A DNA stretch of 64,000 bases, taken from positions 1 through 64,000 of the forward strand of contig CBFHJA010000006.1 in assembly GCA_965656085.1 (NCBI GenBank), in the 5' to 3' direction. This document shows, in pieces, positions 1 to 8,117 of this stretch; within the stretch, counting starts at the first letter, position 1, and every line of letters begins with the position of its first letter. The position numbers and the translations under genes were made by a program. This DNA is from Aliishimia sp965656085 (GTDB taxonomy: Bacteria; Pseudomonadota; Alphaproteobacteria; Rhodobacterales; Rhodobacteraceae). Under the pieces are notes generated by a model, which did no database searches, was not told the origin of the DNA, and saw nothing but the letters and a program-made list of their open reading frames with translations.

Positions 1-560
1 GCTGGGGGAGGCGGCGGGGCAGGTGGTGCGTGCTGCGGTGCCGGCTCAGGCTGGATTGGTGGCGGCGGAGGTGCGGGTTGCGGTGGTACCGGCGCCGGTT
101 GCGGTGCCGGTGCAGGTTGTGGTGCCGGTGGGGGTGCGGGTTGCGGTGCCGGTTGCGGCGGCGGCGGGCTCGGGGCCGGCCTGTCTACAGCCGCGCTTGG
201 CTGGGCCATGAACACCGTCTGATCGGCCCCGGCAATCTGCGTGCGCTCCTGAATCGCCGCGCAAATCAGGTAGGTGCCCACCTGAAAGCGATCCCCGTCG
301 CGCAACTGGTGATACCCGTCCACTCGCTCGCGGGTCTGGTAGTGATACGTGCCATTGCTCGACACATCGCGCAGGTAGTACACCCCATGCTGCGCCACGA
401 TATCGAAATGATGGCTGCTGATATGGCGGGTCTGGTCCGGCAAGGTCCAGTCCATCGACGCGCTGCGCCCGACCTTCGCGCCCTCAGCGGGCACGGTGAA
501 CTGCACCGGACCGCCGTCTTCCAGCGTGCGGTAGTTCTCGATCTGCAAGACCAGTGTCAT
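1..560 (-). CDS. FHA-domain protein of the T6SS locus (partial, runs off the window start)
   Basis: Open leftward frame from the ATG at 560 to the window edge with no stop, 186 codons visible. Residues about 20-90 form a forkhead-associated (FHA) domain: a GRS motif, then SSHH, then SSNGTY, which are the conserved phosphothreonine-binding positions. After the FHA domain comes a low-complexity tail of Pro, Ala and Gln (PAPQP-type repeats) that explains the GC-rich repetitive DNA at 1-180. FHA proteins in T6SS loci bind phosphorylated partners in the threonine phosphorylation switch. This is a second FHA protein besides TagH at 25616, and lacks the TagH C-terminal domain in the visible part. 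The missing C-terminus could carry another domain. The FHA call is firm; the exact role is inference. Confidence 0.85.
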   Translation of the reverse strand, partial: MTLVLQIENYRTLEDGGPVQFTVPAEGAKVGRSASMDWTLPDQTRHISSHHFDIVAQHGVYYLRDVSSNGTYHYQTRERVDGYHQLRDGDRFQVGTYLICAAIQERTQIAGADQTVFMAQPSAAVDRPAPSPPPPQPAPQPAPPPAPQPAPAPQPAPVPPQPAPPPPPIQPEPAPQHAPPAPPPPP

Positions 561-712
561 GCGCCTGCGGTCCCCCGGATGTTGCCCGCTGCGGCGATTA
601 GAGCGAAATCCGTGTCAATCTGCAACAGGCCCGGTCGAAAAACCCATGCCAGATCAGCACTCTGCCGCCTACCGGGCCGCCTTTTTCCGCCTCTGTTCGG
701 CGCGTGACCGTG

Positions 713-1324
713 TCACGTCGCGCGGAAGAGGCACTCTGCGAGGTCGAGGATATGCGCGCGCAGCTCGGCGCGCTGGGTAGAGGGCGCCATCGCGAGCGTG
801 CCGAGCACGGCGGTGTTGATCGCCGCGGGGCAGCGGTGTTGGGCGACGCCTTCGGGATCGTTCGGTGCGAGCGCCCCGCCGGACCAACCGGCCGCCAGCC
901 CTAGCACCACGGTCGGCGTACGGGTCTCGGCCCAGAGCGCGCGGCGCATGATCCAGTGCCGGAGCCGCGCATTGGGCGCGCCGACCCAGCGGCCGATCTG
1001 TTCGAGAAGTTTGCTGTCCTCGCTGCTGAGCGCGCCGGGCAGAAGGCGCAGGCTTTCATGACCCCACCAGATCGCCATTTGTGGCAAGGGCGCGAAGGCG
1101 GCAAAGGTCAGCGCGTCTTCGGGCGTGGCGCTCACGCGCAGGCGGCAGAAATAGTTCAGCGCGGGCTCCGCCGCGCGGGGCCGAGCGATGGTGAGCTGTC
1201 CCAGATGCGGCATGGCCACGTAGAGTTGCGCGGCCGATCCCGGGCGCAGGTAGCGCGGGGGCGGCGCGGGGTGCGCCAGACGGGCCGCACTGGCCAACGC
1301 CGTCGGTTGGATGGTCTGGTTCAT
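713..1324 (-). CDS. Divergent DUF6931-like T6SS-associated protein
   Basis: 203 residues from the ATG at 1324; the frame is open 20 codons further upstream, but that extension looks non-coding. I see a weak but ordered match to the DUF6931-type protein at 24650 in this window. Both have a WW pair followed by a helix (AIWWGHESLRLL here, AVWWACLAARDIF there), then an AET motif, then a P-x-x-V-stretch leading to an A-A-x-x-x-G-x-LAP block, then a P-x-x-x-x-x-AVxG-type end. Length (203 against 215 residues) is also alike. No signal peptide or membrane span. It lies between the FHA gene and the modular orphan at 1578, all leftward, so probably co-transcribed with the FHA gene. The biochemical function of the family is unknown to me. 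Confidence 0.6.
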   Translation of the reverse strand: MNQTIQPTALASAARLAHPAPPPRYLRPGSAAQLYVAMPHLGQLTIARPRAAEPALNYFCRLRVSATPEDALTFAAFAPLPQMAIWWGHESLRLLPGALSSEDSKLLEQIGRWVGAPNARLRHWIMRRALWAETRTPTVVLGLAAGWSGGALAPNDPEGVAQHRCPAAINTAVLGTLAMAPSTQRAELRAHILDLAECLFRAT

Positions 1325-1385
1325 AAGTGTCGACTGCCTGCCATTATGGTCATTGGGTCGCGCACAGGAAGCATGTGCAACCATA

Positions 1386-1402
1386 GTAAACGTGCCGTTT
1401 AC
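1386..1402. promoter_or_regulatory. 17-bp perfect inverted repeat, candidate operator
   Basis: GTAAACG, 3-bp spacer TGC, then CGTTTAC: a perfect 7-bp-arm palindrome, 62 bp upstream of the leftward DUF6931-like start. The geometry fits a dimeric repressor of TetR or similar type. It lies in the 253-bp gap (1325-1577) between two leftward genes, which otherwise holds nothing I can recognise. Confidence 0.4.
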
Positions 1403-1577
1403 GAAGGCATTGGGTCAAGTTCCTGACATTTTTGAGGTTTTTCAGCGCGACCTAAAAGTCACGGCCGGGCGCGCGGCCACAATCCCTGCGCTCCAGCGTC
1501 GCTCCTGCCACTAGATATACCGCGTCGCCCGCATGCCGATCGTGCCACATTTCGGCGATGTTTCGCGCATGGCCGGA

Positions 1578-3089
1578 TCAGGCCGCGGATTTCTCCTCGG
1601 CGGCCATAATCTTTGCAATCGCCGAGAGAGATTTCATCGCGGTTTCCGTCACCTTCACCGGCTTGAAACCATTGTTGCTGTCCACGTCCTGAAAGAACGG
1701 CTGGCTCAAGGCCGCCTGCAAGGTTGCAATCGCCTTCACTGCGTCCTGTTTGGCGCTGTCGCGCGGCGGGCCCGCCGGTGCATTGATCACCGCGTTGAGG
1801 GCATCGTCGAGACGGTCGTCGAGCGTCTCCAAGTGTTTGTGCAGATCGCTTGCGTTATCCGCGATCTCCTTGAGATCCTCGTCCCCGGCACAAGCCGCCT
1901 TGATCGCCTCAACGAGACTATCTACCTCGGATTTCATCTTCGCGCGGGCCGACTCCCATGCCAGTTTCGATTTCTGAAAGGGCACTATGCTGGGGGGTGC
2001 CGCGTCATTCTGCGCGGAGGCCGCAGCAGTCCGGGCCGCTTGCAGCATCGGCTCGATCCGCCCGCCAATGGCGACCGCCTTCGTAAAGTCGTTCATCTGC
2101 GCCGATTCGGTCGCGGCCATCCAGACCGTGCGCAGTTTGCTCGAATCGGGCGGGTTCAGCTTCATCACTTCGAGATAAAGTGCACCCACACGCGCTTCGA
2201 TCTGTGCCCATTTTGCGGCGTTGGGATCAGTGCTTGCAGGCGCGGCGGATGGTTGGATGTCGGGGGCTGGATCGGCAGGGGGGTCTGCAGCGGTCTCGGG
2301 CGGCGTCGCGGGCGCGGCGTCTGCGGCAGTGTCGGTCGCAGCGGCAGACTCGGTCGCAGCAGATGTGGTGGTCTGTGGCGCGGTGACCACCGGCTTGATC
2401 TTTTCGGCGACGGCAAGCGCGACTTTGAAATTGCCTTTTTCCGCAGCCGCTTGTCCGCCTTCCCACGCCTTGACGATCGCCGCGGCCTTCGGGTGCCCGC
2501 TTTCGGCGAACGCCTTCACGCGCGGGTCAAGCTCGGTGCTCAGTTTCATCCATTTGACGGCGGACGCCTCGTCCCCCGGGGGGGGCGGAGGTGGCGGCGG
2601 GGGCGGGATGTCCGGGGCGGGCTCGGCGGCGGCCGACGTCTGCTCGCTCGCCGCGTCCGACGTTGCGGCGCTATCCGCGCCGGTGTCTTGATCGAAGCCC
2701 GCCTCAGGCTGTGCGCCATCGACGGGCAGTTCGTCATCGTCTTCTGATTCCAATACGTTACCGGATGGATCAAGGATAACGACCTTCATTTTCAACTTGT
2801 TCTTGGTGAAGAACATTTTCATGTTCTTGGCCAATCCGGGAAGCATCTTGTGCTCCAGCGTCAAGGACATGATCTTGCCCTTCACGCCAAGCGTTCCACA
2901 GGTCACCTTGCCGGTCTCGCCATCCTGCTTGGCCTGCCGCATCAGGACCGTGGGCGACTTCTTCAAGTCGAGAACCATCACGTTGTCTTCCGGCTTCTTG
3001 CCGAGACAGAGACCGAAGGGCAGATCTTTCTGCCGGGCCTTCACAATCATTTTTTCGAAATCTGAAAGTGCTTCAGGCGTCATGGCCAT
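1578..3089 (-). CDS. Modular Pro-rich protein of the T6SS locus, function unknown
   Basis: Start taken at the ATG at 3089 (MAMTPEAL) because a CGGAG ribosome site lies just upstream; the frame could be extended to 3302 but the extra 71 residues look non-coding. 503 residues. An N-terminal globular domain (1-115, ending in a beta-like stretch VVILDPSG) is followed by an acidic linker and a run of ten prolines (about 162-171). Two related helical modules follow (about 177-238 and 291-355), each with KW near the start, an A-W/VW-x-A helix, then F-x-x-A-x-A-x-x-x-x-I-x-P. A C-terminal helical module (about 373-503) begins KSKLAWESARAKM and ends with the PFFQDVD...FKPVKV block. I have an impression of similar C-terminal modules in other secretion- or toxin-associated orphans, but cannot verify that. 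No signal peptide. Candidate cytoplasmic accessory or secreted protein; undetermined. Confidence 0.65.
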   Translation of the reverse strand: MAMTPEALSDFEKMIVKARQKDLPFGLCLGKKPEDNVMVLDLKKSPTVLMRQAKQDGETGKVTCGTLGVKGKIMSLTLEHKMLPGLAKNMKMFFTKNKLKMKVVILDPSGNVLESEDDDELPVDGAQPEAGFDQDTGADSAATSDAASEQTSAAAEPAPDIPPPPPPPPPPGDEASAVKWMKLSTELDPRVKAFAESGHPKAAAIVKAWEGGQAAAEKGNFKVALAVAEKIKPVVTAPQTTTSAATESAAATDTAADAAPATPPETAADPPADPAPDIQPSAAPASTDPNAAKWAQIEARVGALYLEVMKLNPPDSSKLRTVWMAATESAQMNDFTKAVAIGGRIEPMLQAARTAAASAQNDAAPPSIVPFQKSKLAWESARAKMKSEVDSLVEAIKAACAGDEDLKEIADNASDLHKHLETLDDRLDDALNAVINAPAGPPRDSAKQDAVKAIATLQAALSQPFFQDVDSNNGFKPVKVTETAMKSLSAIAKIMAAEEKSAA

Positions 3090-3451
3090 GTCACAAATAC
3101 TCCGGGTGCTGGGCCTGCGCGGGGCACATACCCCGGCACGCATGCGAAGAACGGCTGGCGTATCTGCGCGCGGGCGTGCCGGATGCCGCTGAAAACGAGG
3201 CCGGACACGTGCGGCGCATATGCGCTCAGAGCGATTATTGCCGCGTGGCATTTCAAAATCAACTGGCTGAAAGTCCGGAAAACCATACAAAGCGCGCGTC
3301 ACTTAAGTCTTGCCGGAGATTATTCAATTTGTAAGTGTGTACCTGTTCGCGATCATCATCGGAACGTGTACACACCTTGCAGGGCACAAATAAACCAAAC
3401 GCTTCAAGCCCGGCGCAATTATTGATCATCCGACCCTCAGGGGGGGGACAA
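3090..3451. promoter_or_regulatory. Divergent control region of the two T6SS arms
   Basis: 362 bp without a gene between the leftward orphan (start 3089) and tssA (start 3452). It is AT-richer than its surroundings around 3230-3440, as expected for promoters. It contains the long dyad at 3335-3375. I looked for a sigma-54 GG-N10-GC element before tssA and found none convincing. No clear sigma-70 pair could be assigned either. Confidence 0.55.
3335..3375. promoter_or_regulatory. 41-bp interrupted dyad upstream of tssA
   Basis: Arms GTGTGTAC (3335-3342) and GTACACAC (3368-3375) are perfect reverse complements. Inside them a second pair, GTTC (3345-3348) and GAAC (3361-3364 region), continues the symmetry with CGAT/ATCG after a one-base slip. 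The whole element ends about 77 bp before the tssA ATG. It could be a tandem or dimeric regulator operator, or a leader hairpin if transcription begins upstream. Confidence 0.5.
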
Positions 3452-4507
3452 ATGGATTTAGACGCGCTTCTTCAGTCGCACGGAGAAGAAGCTCCCAGTG
3501 GAGAAGATCTGGAATACGATCCGGTCTTCACCGAACTCGAAATCGCAGCGCAGCCCGGCGAAGAACGTCAGGCCGGCGATGAAATCCTTGCGGCCGAAGA
3601 TCCCGACTACAAGGAAGTGGCCGAGAAAGCCCTCGAGATCATGCAGCGCAGTCACGACCTGCGCGCCGGTATCTTCATGGCCGAGGCACAATTGCGGCTC
3701 AAAGGGCTGACCGGCTTTGCCGACTGCACCACCTATGTGCGGCGGTGTCTTGAGGAATACTGGGGCAGTTGCCATCCGCAACTCGATGAGGACGATGACA
3801 ACGACCCCACGATGCGGGTCAATGCAGTGTTTGCCTTGTCCGACCCCAACCGGATTCTGCGCGGGCTGCGCAAAGCCCCCATGACCAAGAGCCGGATGTT
3901 CGGCGACCTCTCGCTGCGCGACATGCTCGTGGCCGACGGGGAGATCACCCCGACCTCCGACATGGACACCGTGCCCGACGCCGCGTCGATCATGGCCGCC
4001 TTTCAGGACACCGATCCGGACGAGCTAAAGGCGATGGCAGAAGCCGCCGCGCGGGCCCTCGGCGACATCAAGGCCATCAGCGCGAAGTTCGACAGCGAGA
4101 CACCGGGGCAAGGACCAGACCTCGATCCGGTGCAGAAAACCCTCGTGCAGATCAACAAGCGCATGGCCGATGCGATGGGCGACGATGCCGTCGGCGCGGA
4201 CAGCGCGGACGATGCAGAGGAGGTCGGTGAGGGCGACGGCGCAGAGGACGGTGGTGCGGCCCCCGCAGCGCGGCCCGCAGGCGGCGGTGGCGGCGGGGCC
4301 ATCAACACGCCGAACGATGTACGCAACGCAATCGACCGAATCGTGGCATACTATGAGCGCACCGAGCCCTCCAGCCCGGTGCCGATCCTGCTGCTGCGGG
4401 CCAAGAAGCTCGTCGGCGCGGATTTCATGACGATCATGAAGGACATGGCCCCTGCCGGGGTCGAGAACGTGACGTATATCGGTGGAATCGAGGACGTCGA
4501 GGAATAA
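3452..4507 (+). CDS. tssA: T6SS protein TssA
   Basis: 351 residues from the ATG at 3452, preceded by a G-rich ribosome site (GGGGGGG, 3441-3447); the frame is open further upstream but that part is intergenic. The N-terminal ImpA-type domain is recognisable (DLDALL, PSGEDLEYDPVFTELE, then a helix with HDLRAGIFMAEAQL). Then comes an acidic, Gly/Ala-rich linker (about 255-295), and a C-terminal helical region with VRNAIDRIVAYYERTEPSSP and PAGVENVTYIGG. TssA proteins nucleate or cap the tail tube and sheath during assembly. It is the first gene of the rightward T6SS arm, 69 bp before tssB. The 69-bp gap contains a small GC hairpin (CCGCC/GGCGG) but no T-run. Confidence 0.93.
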   Translation: MDLDALLQSHGEEAPSGEDLEYDPVFTELEIAAQPGEERQAGDEILAAEDPDYKEVAEKALEIMQRSHDLRAGIFMAEAQLRLKGLTGFADCTTYVRRCLEEYWGSCHPQLDEDDDNDPTMRVNAVFALSDPNRILRGLRKAPMTKSRMFGDLSLRDMLVADGEITPTSDMDTVPDAASIMAAFQDTDPDELKAMAEAAARALGDIKAISAKFDSETPGQGPDLDPVQKTLVQINKRMADAMGDDAVGADSADDAEEVGEGDGAEDGGAAPAARPAGGGGGGAINTPNDVRNAIDRIVAYYERTEPSSPVPILLLRAKKLVGADFMTIMKDMAPAGVENVTYIGGIEDVEE

Positions 4508-4576
4508 CGACACCACAGTGCCGCCTGCGGGCGGCGGAACACGAACGAGACAACAGGGTACGAAGGAGACAATCAG

Positions 4577-5089
4577 ATGTCCGGCAGCTCTCAGAAGTTT
4601 ATTGCCAGAAACCGGGCGCCGCGGGTGCAGATCGAATACGATGTGGAGCTCTACGGCGCCGAAAAGAAGGTGCAACTGCCCTTCGTGATGGGCGTGATGT
4701 CCGATCTCGCGGGCAAATCCGAAGTGGAACAGCCCGGCATCGCTGACCGCAAGTTCCTTGAGATCGACGTCGACAATTTCGACGACCGGATGAAGTCCAT
4801 GGCTCCGCGCGCCGCTTTCACCGTGCCCAACACGCTGACCGGCGAGGGCAACATGGCGGTCGATATCACCTTTGAGAGCATGGACGACTTCTCACCCGCC
4901 GCCGTGGCCGCGAAAGTTGAGCCGCTCAAGGAATTGCTAGACGCTCGCACCCAGCTCAGTAACCTGATGACCTACATGGATGGCAAATCCGGCGCTGAAG
5001 ACCTGATCGCCAAGATCATGCAAGACCCCGCGCTTTTGAAAACGCTGGCCGCGCAACCGGCCCCCAAAGCAGATGAAGGTGAGGAATAA
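4577..5089 (+). CDS. tssB: T6SS contractile sheath small subunit TssB (VipA)
   Basis: 170 residues, AAGGAG ribosome site directly upstream. It carries the family signatures KFIARNRAPRVQIEYDVE, LPFVMGVMSDL, LEIDVDNFDDRM and a helical C-terminal part with LMTYMDGKSGAE. TssB pairs with TssC to build the contractile sheath around the Hcp tube; ClpV later disassembles the contracted sheath. It is 2 bp upstream of tssC and so translationally linked. Its sequence is nearly duplicated at the N-terminus of the fusion protein at 17381, including a long stretch of identical bases around 4663-4700. Confidence 0.97.
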   Translation: MSGSSQKFIARNRAPRVQIEYDVELYGAEKKVQLPFVMGVMSDLAGKSEVEQPGIADRKFLEIDVDNFDDRMKSMAPRAAFTVPNTLTGEGNMAVDITFESMDDFSPAAVAAKVEPLKELLDARTQLSNLMTYMDGKSGAEDLIAKIMQDPALLKTLAAQPAPKADEGEE

Positions 5090-5091
5090 AG

Positions 5092-6585
5092 ATGGCTGAA
5101 GTCGAAACAGAAGCAGCCGGTGGCGCGGAAGCCACGGCATTCGGGTCCTCCGATTTCGAGAACCTGCTCAAGAAGGAATTCCGTCCGAAGTCCGATCAGG
5201 CCAAGACAGCCGTGGAGCAAGCGGTCAAGACGCTCGCCGAGCAAGCGCTGTCCAACACCGATCTGATCTCGGATGACGCCCTGCGCACAATCGAGAGCAT
5301 CGTCAGCCAGATCGACCAGAAGCTCACCGAGCAAGTCAATCTCATCCTGCACCACGCCGATTTCCAGCAACTGGAAAGCGCGTGGCGCGGTCTGCACTAT
5401 CTCGTCAACAACACCGAAACCGACGAGATGCTCAAGATCCGCGTGATGAACATCTCCAAGAAGGAAGCCCACAAGACGCTCAAGAAGTTCAAGGGCACCG
5501 CATGGGACCAGTCGCCGCTCTTCAAGAAAATCTATGAAGAAGAGTTCGGCCAGTTCGGTGGCGAACCCTATGGCTCGCTGGTCTGCGACTACCATTTCGA
5601 CCACAGCCCGCCGGATGTCGAGCTTCTCACCGAGCTCGCGAAAATCTCCGCTGCCGCGCACGCACCGCTGATCACCGGGGCCGCGCCCACGCTGTTCCAG
5701 ATGGACAGCTGGGGCGAGCTTGCCAATCCGCGCGATCTCACGAAGATCTTCCAGACGCCGGAATATGCCGCGTGGCGCTCGCTGCGTGAGAGCGAGGATT
5801 CCAAGTATATTGGTATGGCGATGCCGCGTTTCCTTGGTCGTCTGCCCTATGGCTCCAAGACCGATCCGGTCGAGGAATTCGCCTTTGAAGAGGAAACCGA
5901 AGGTGCAGACAGCGAGAAATACAGCTGGGTGAACGCCGCCTATGGCATGGCGGTGAACATCAACCGCTCGTTCAAGGAATACGGCTGGTGCTCGCGCATC
6001 CGCGGGATCGAGAGCGGCGGTGCAGTGGCAGATCTGCCGTCGCACACCTTCCCGACCGACGATGGCGGGGTCGATCAGAAATGCCCCACCGAGATCGCGA
6101 TCTCGGACCGGCGCGAGGCGGAACTGGCGCAAAACGGCATGATGCCCCTCATTCACCGCAAGAACAGCGATCTGGCCGCCTTTATCGGCGCGCAGTCGCT
6201 GCACAAGCCGGCGGAATACGACGACGCGGACGCCACCGCAAACGCGAACCTCGCGGCGCGGCTGCCCTATCTGTTCGCGACCTGTCGGTTTGCGCATTAT
6301 CTCAAGTGTATCGTGCGCGACAAAGTGGGATCCTACAAATCCCGCGACGACATGCAGGCGTGGCTACAGAAGTGGATCAACCAGTATGTCGACCTGAACT
6401 CGGCCACCTCGCCGGAAGACGTCAAAGCGCGTCGTCCGCTCGCGGCAGCCGAGGTCGTTGTGGAGGAAGTGGAAGGCAATCCCGGCTACTACACGTCGAA
6501 GTTCTTCCTGCGTCCTCACTACCAGCTGGAAGGGCTGTCAGTGTCCCTGCGGCTCGTTTCCAAACTACCAAGCGAGAAGGGATAA
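5092..6585 (+). CDS. tssC: T6SS contractile sheath large subunit TssC (VipB)
   Basis: 497 residues, typical full length. An N-terminal helix with FENLLKKEF (about 21-29) sits where ClpV is known to bind TssC in other species. The core begins at LILHHADFQQLESAWRGL and includes SLVCDYHFDH, LPYGSKTDPV and FAFEEE. The complete C-terminal domain is present, with HYLKCIVRDKVGSY and the final GYYTSKFFLRPHYQLEG block. It forms the sheath with TssB (2 bp upstream); hcp follows 58 bp downstream. This complete copy is the reference against which the shortened TssC-like part of the fusion at 17381 should be compared. Confidence 0.98.
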   Translation: MAEVETEAAGGAEATAFGSSDFENLLKKEFRPKSDQAKTAVEQAVKTLAEQALSNTDLISDDALRTIESIVSQIDQKLTEQVNLILHHADFQQLESAWRGLHYLVNNTETDEMLKIRVMNISKKEAHKTLKKFKGTAWDQSPLFKKIYEEEFGQFGGEPYGSLVCDYHFDHSPPDVELLTELAKISAAAHAPLITGAAPTLFQMDSWGELANPRDLTKIFQTPEYAAWRSLRESEDSKYIGMAMPRFLGRLPYGSKTDPVEEFAFEEETEGADSEKYSWVNAAYGMAVNINRSFKEYGWCSRIRGIESGGAVADLPSHTFPTDDGGVDQKCPTEIAISDRREAELAQNGMMPLIHRKNSDLAAFIGAQSLHKPAEYDDADATANANLAARLPYLFATCRFAHYLKCIVRDKVGSYKSRDDMQAWLQKWINQYVDLNSATSPEDVKARRPLAAAEVVVEEVEGNPGYYTSKFFLRPHYQLEGLSVSLRLVSKLPSEKG

Positions 6586-6643
6586 TCCCCGTAAACCCGA
6601 GCACTACCCCAACCCCCATAAACCCATGAAAGGATGAAAACCC

Positions 6644-7165
6644 ATGGCTTTTGACGCATTCTGCTATTTCACCGGGACCGATGTCGCAGGGGAAACCCAA
6701 GACAAATCCATGAAGGCCAACAACGCCTTCGAAATTCTCAGCTTCGAAATCGGCGCCGAGAACAACATCAACATCGGCTCGATCACCGCAGGTGGCGGCG
6801 CCGGCAAGGCCACCTTCAAGGAACTCACCATCACCAAGAAAACCGACTCTGCCTCTTGCGCGATGTTCTCCAAGCTCTGCGAGGGCGCTCACTTCGACGA
6901 CATGGTCATCGAACTGCGTCGCTCGGGCGGTGCGCCCGGCACGTCCGGCACGACATTCCTCAAGTGGGAATTCAAGCTCGTGATGATTCAGGACATTTCG
7001 TGGTCCGGGTCTGACGGCGACGACATCTGCGAAGAGACCGTTGTCATGCAGTACGGCGCGATGAAAGTGACCTACACCATGCAGGACAAGCAAGGCAAAG
7101 CCTCCGACGAGTTCTCCGGCGAGTGGAGCCGCGTTCTCAACGAGGCCAACCTGGCCGTCGAATAA
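6644..7165 (+). CDS. hcp: T6SS inner-tube protein Hcp
   Basis: 173 residues with the usual Hcp shape: MAFDAFCYFTG at the start, FEILSFEIGAENN, then FKELTITKKTDSAS and the beta-rich body ending with a VTYTMQDKQGK block. Hexameric Hcp rings stack to form the expelled tube and can chaperone small effectors. AAAGGA ribosome site upstream. A 9-bp stem-loop immediately follows the gene (7199-7225), which would suit unequal expression of this abundant component relative to the genes downstream. Confidence 0.97.
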   Translation: MAFDAFCYFTGTDVAGETQDKSMKANNAFEILSFEIGAENNINIGSITAGGGAGKATFKELTITKKTDSASCAMFSKLCEGAHFDDMVIELRRSGGAPGTSGTTFLKWEFKLVMIQDISWSGSDGDDICEETVVMQYGAMKVTYTMQDKQGKASDEFSGEWSRVLNEANLAVE

Positions 7166-7198
7166 GCCTCAACCGGCTATTTCAGACCGAACCAACGC

Positions 7199-7225
7199 GG
7201 CAGGCCCCCAAACAGAGGGCCTGCC
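7199..7225 (+). other. Stem-loop between hcp and tagJ
   Basis: GGCAGGCCC (7199-7207), 9-base loop, GGGCCTGCC (7217-7225): a perfect 9-bp GC-rich stem with no T-run. It is more likely an mRNA 3'-end stabiliser or partial attenuator for hcp than a full terminator. Confidence 0.5.
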
Positions 7226-7262
7226 CGCCCTGATGTGACGACCTTGTTTGCAGGAGAGCCCG

Positions 7263-8117
7263 GTGTCCGCCGTAGACCTTTTGAAATCCGGTGATCTGGA
7301 CGGTGCGCTGGACGCGCTCCAGACCGAGATCCGTGCCAATGCCGGCTCTGCCAGCCTGCGCATCTTCCTGTTCCAGCTTCTGTGCGTCCGGGGCGACTGG
7401 GACCGTGCCATCCGGCAACTCAAGGTCTCCGCCGAGATGGACGCCGCCGCCACCGCCATGGCGCAAACCTATCGCGAGGGGATCGTCTGCGAGGTCTATC
7501 GCGAGAAAGTCTTCGCCGGCGAAAAGGAGCCGCATATCTTCGGCGAGCCGCAAGAATGGATCGCGCTCATGGGCGAGGCGCTCAAGGCCAATGCCGCCGG
7601 CAATGCCGAGGCGGCCGCCGAGGCCCGCGCCAAGGCCTTTGACAGCGCGCCCACCGTCACCGGCAAGATAGACGGGCGCCCCTTCGAGTGGATCGCCGAT
7701 GCCGACATGCGCCTCGGCCCGCTGCTCGAAGCCGTCATCAACGGGCGCTATTTCTGGATTCCCTTCACGTCGCTCGCCCGGATCGAGTTCGAAGATCCCG
7801 CCGATCTGCGCGATGCCGTCTGGACCCCCGCCACGCTGCGCCTGCCCAATGGCGGCGACACCGTCGCACTCATTCCGACCCGCTATGCCGGCACCACGAC
7901 GCTCGGCAGCGACAGCGACAAGCTCGCCCGCAGCACCGAGTGGCGCGATCTGGGGTCCGACACCTATGCCGGGCTGGGCCAGCGCATCCTCACCACCAAT
8001 GAGGACGACTTCCCGCTGATGGACATCCGTCTGATCGAGATGGACGTGGAGATGACCGCCGAGGCCACTCCTGACGCCGAGGCCGCGGATGCCGACGCCG
8101 GAGGGGGCGATGTCTGA
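7263..8117 (+). CDS. tagJ: T6SS accessory protein TagJ (ImpE/SciE family)
   Basis: 284 residues from a GTG at 7263, chosen because AGGAG sits 6 bp upstream; an in-frame TTG at 7248 would overlap that site. The family pattern is clear: LLKSGDLDGALDALQ, LRIFLFQLLCVRGDWDRA, then PFEWIADADMRLGPLLE and the GRYFWIPF block in the C-terminal half. ImpE/TagJ proteins bind the N-terminus of TssB and are linked to ClpV-dependent sheath recycling. Its end overlaps tssE by 8 bp. The extreme C-terminus is acidic and Ala-rich. Confidence 0.93.
   Translation: MSAVDLLKSGDLDGALDALQTEIRANAGSASLRIFLFQLLCVRGDWDRAIRQLKVSAEMDAAATAMAQTYREGIVCEVYREKVFAGEKEPHIFGEPQEWIALMGEALKANAAGNAEAAAEARAKAFDSAPTVTGKIDGRPFEWIADADMRLGPLLEAVINGRYFWIPFTSLARIEFEDPADLRDAVWTPATLRLPNGGDTVALIPTRYAGTTTLGSDSDKLARSTEWRDLGSDTYAGLGQRILTTNEDDFPLMDIRLIEMDVEMTAEATPDAEAADADAGGGDV

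Noticed and set aside
1..180. GC-rich tandem-like repeats at the window start
   Set aside because: Explained by the Pro/Ala/Gln tail of the leftward FHA protein rather than an independent DNA repeat.
3200..3451. Sigma-54 promoter before tssA
   Set aside because: No GG-N10-GC pair with acceptable flanks was found in either direction.
4972..6297. 441-residue leftward frame opposite tssC
   Set aside because: Antisense shadow of tssC.
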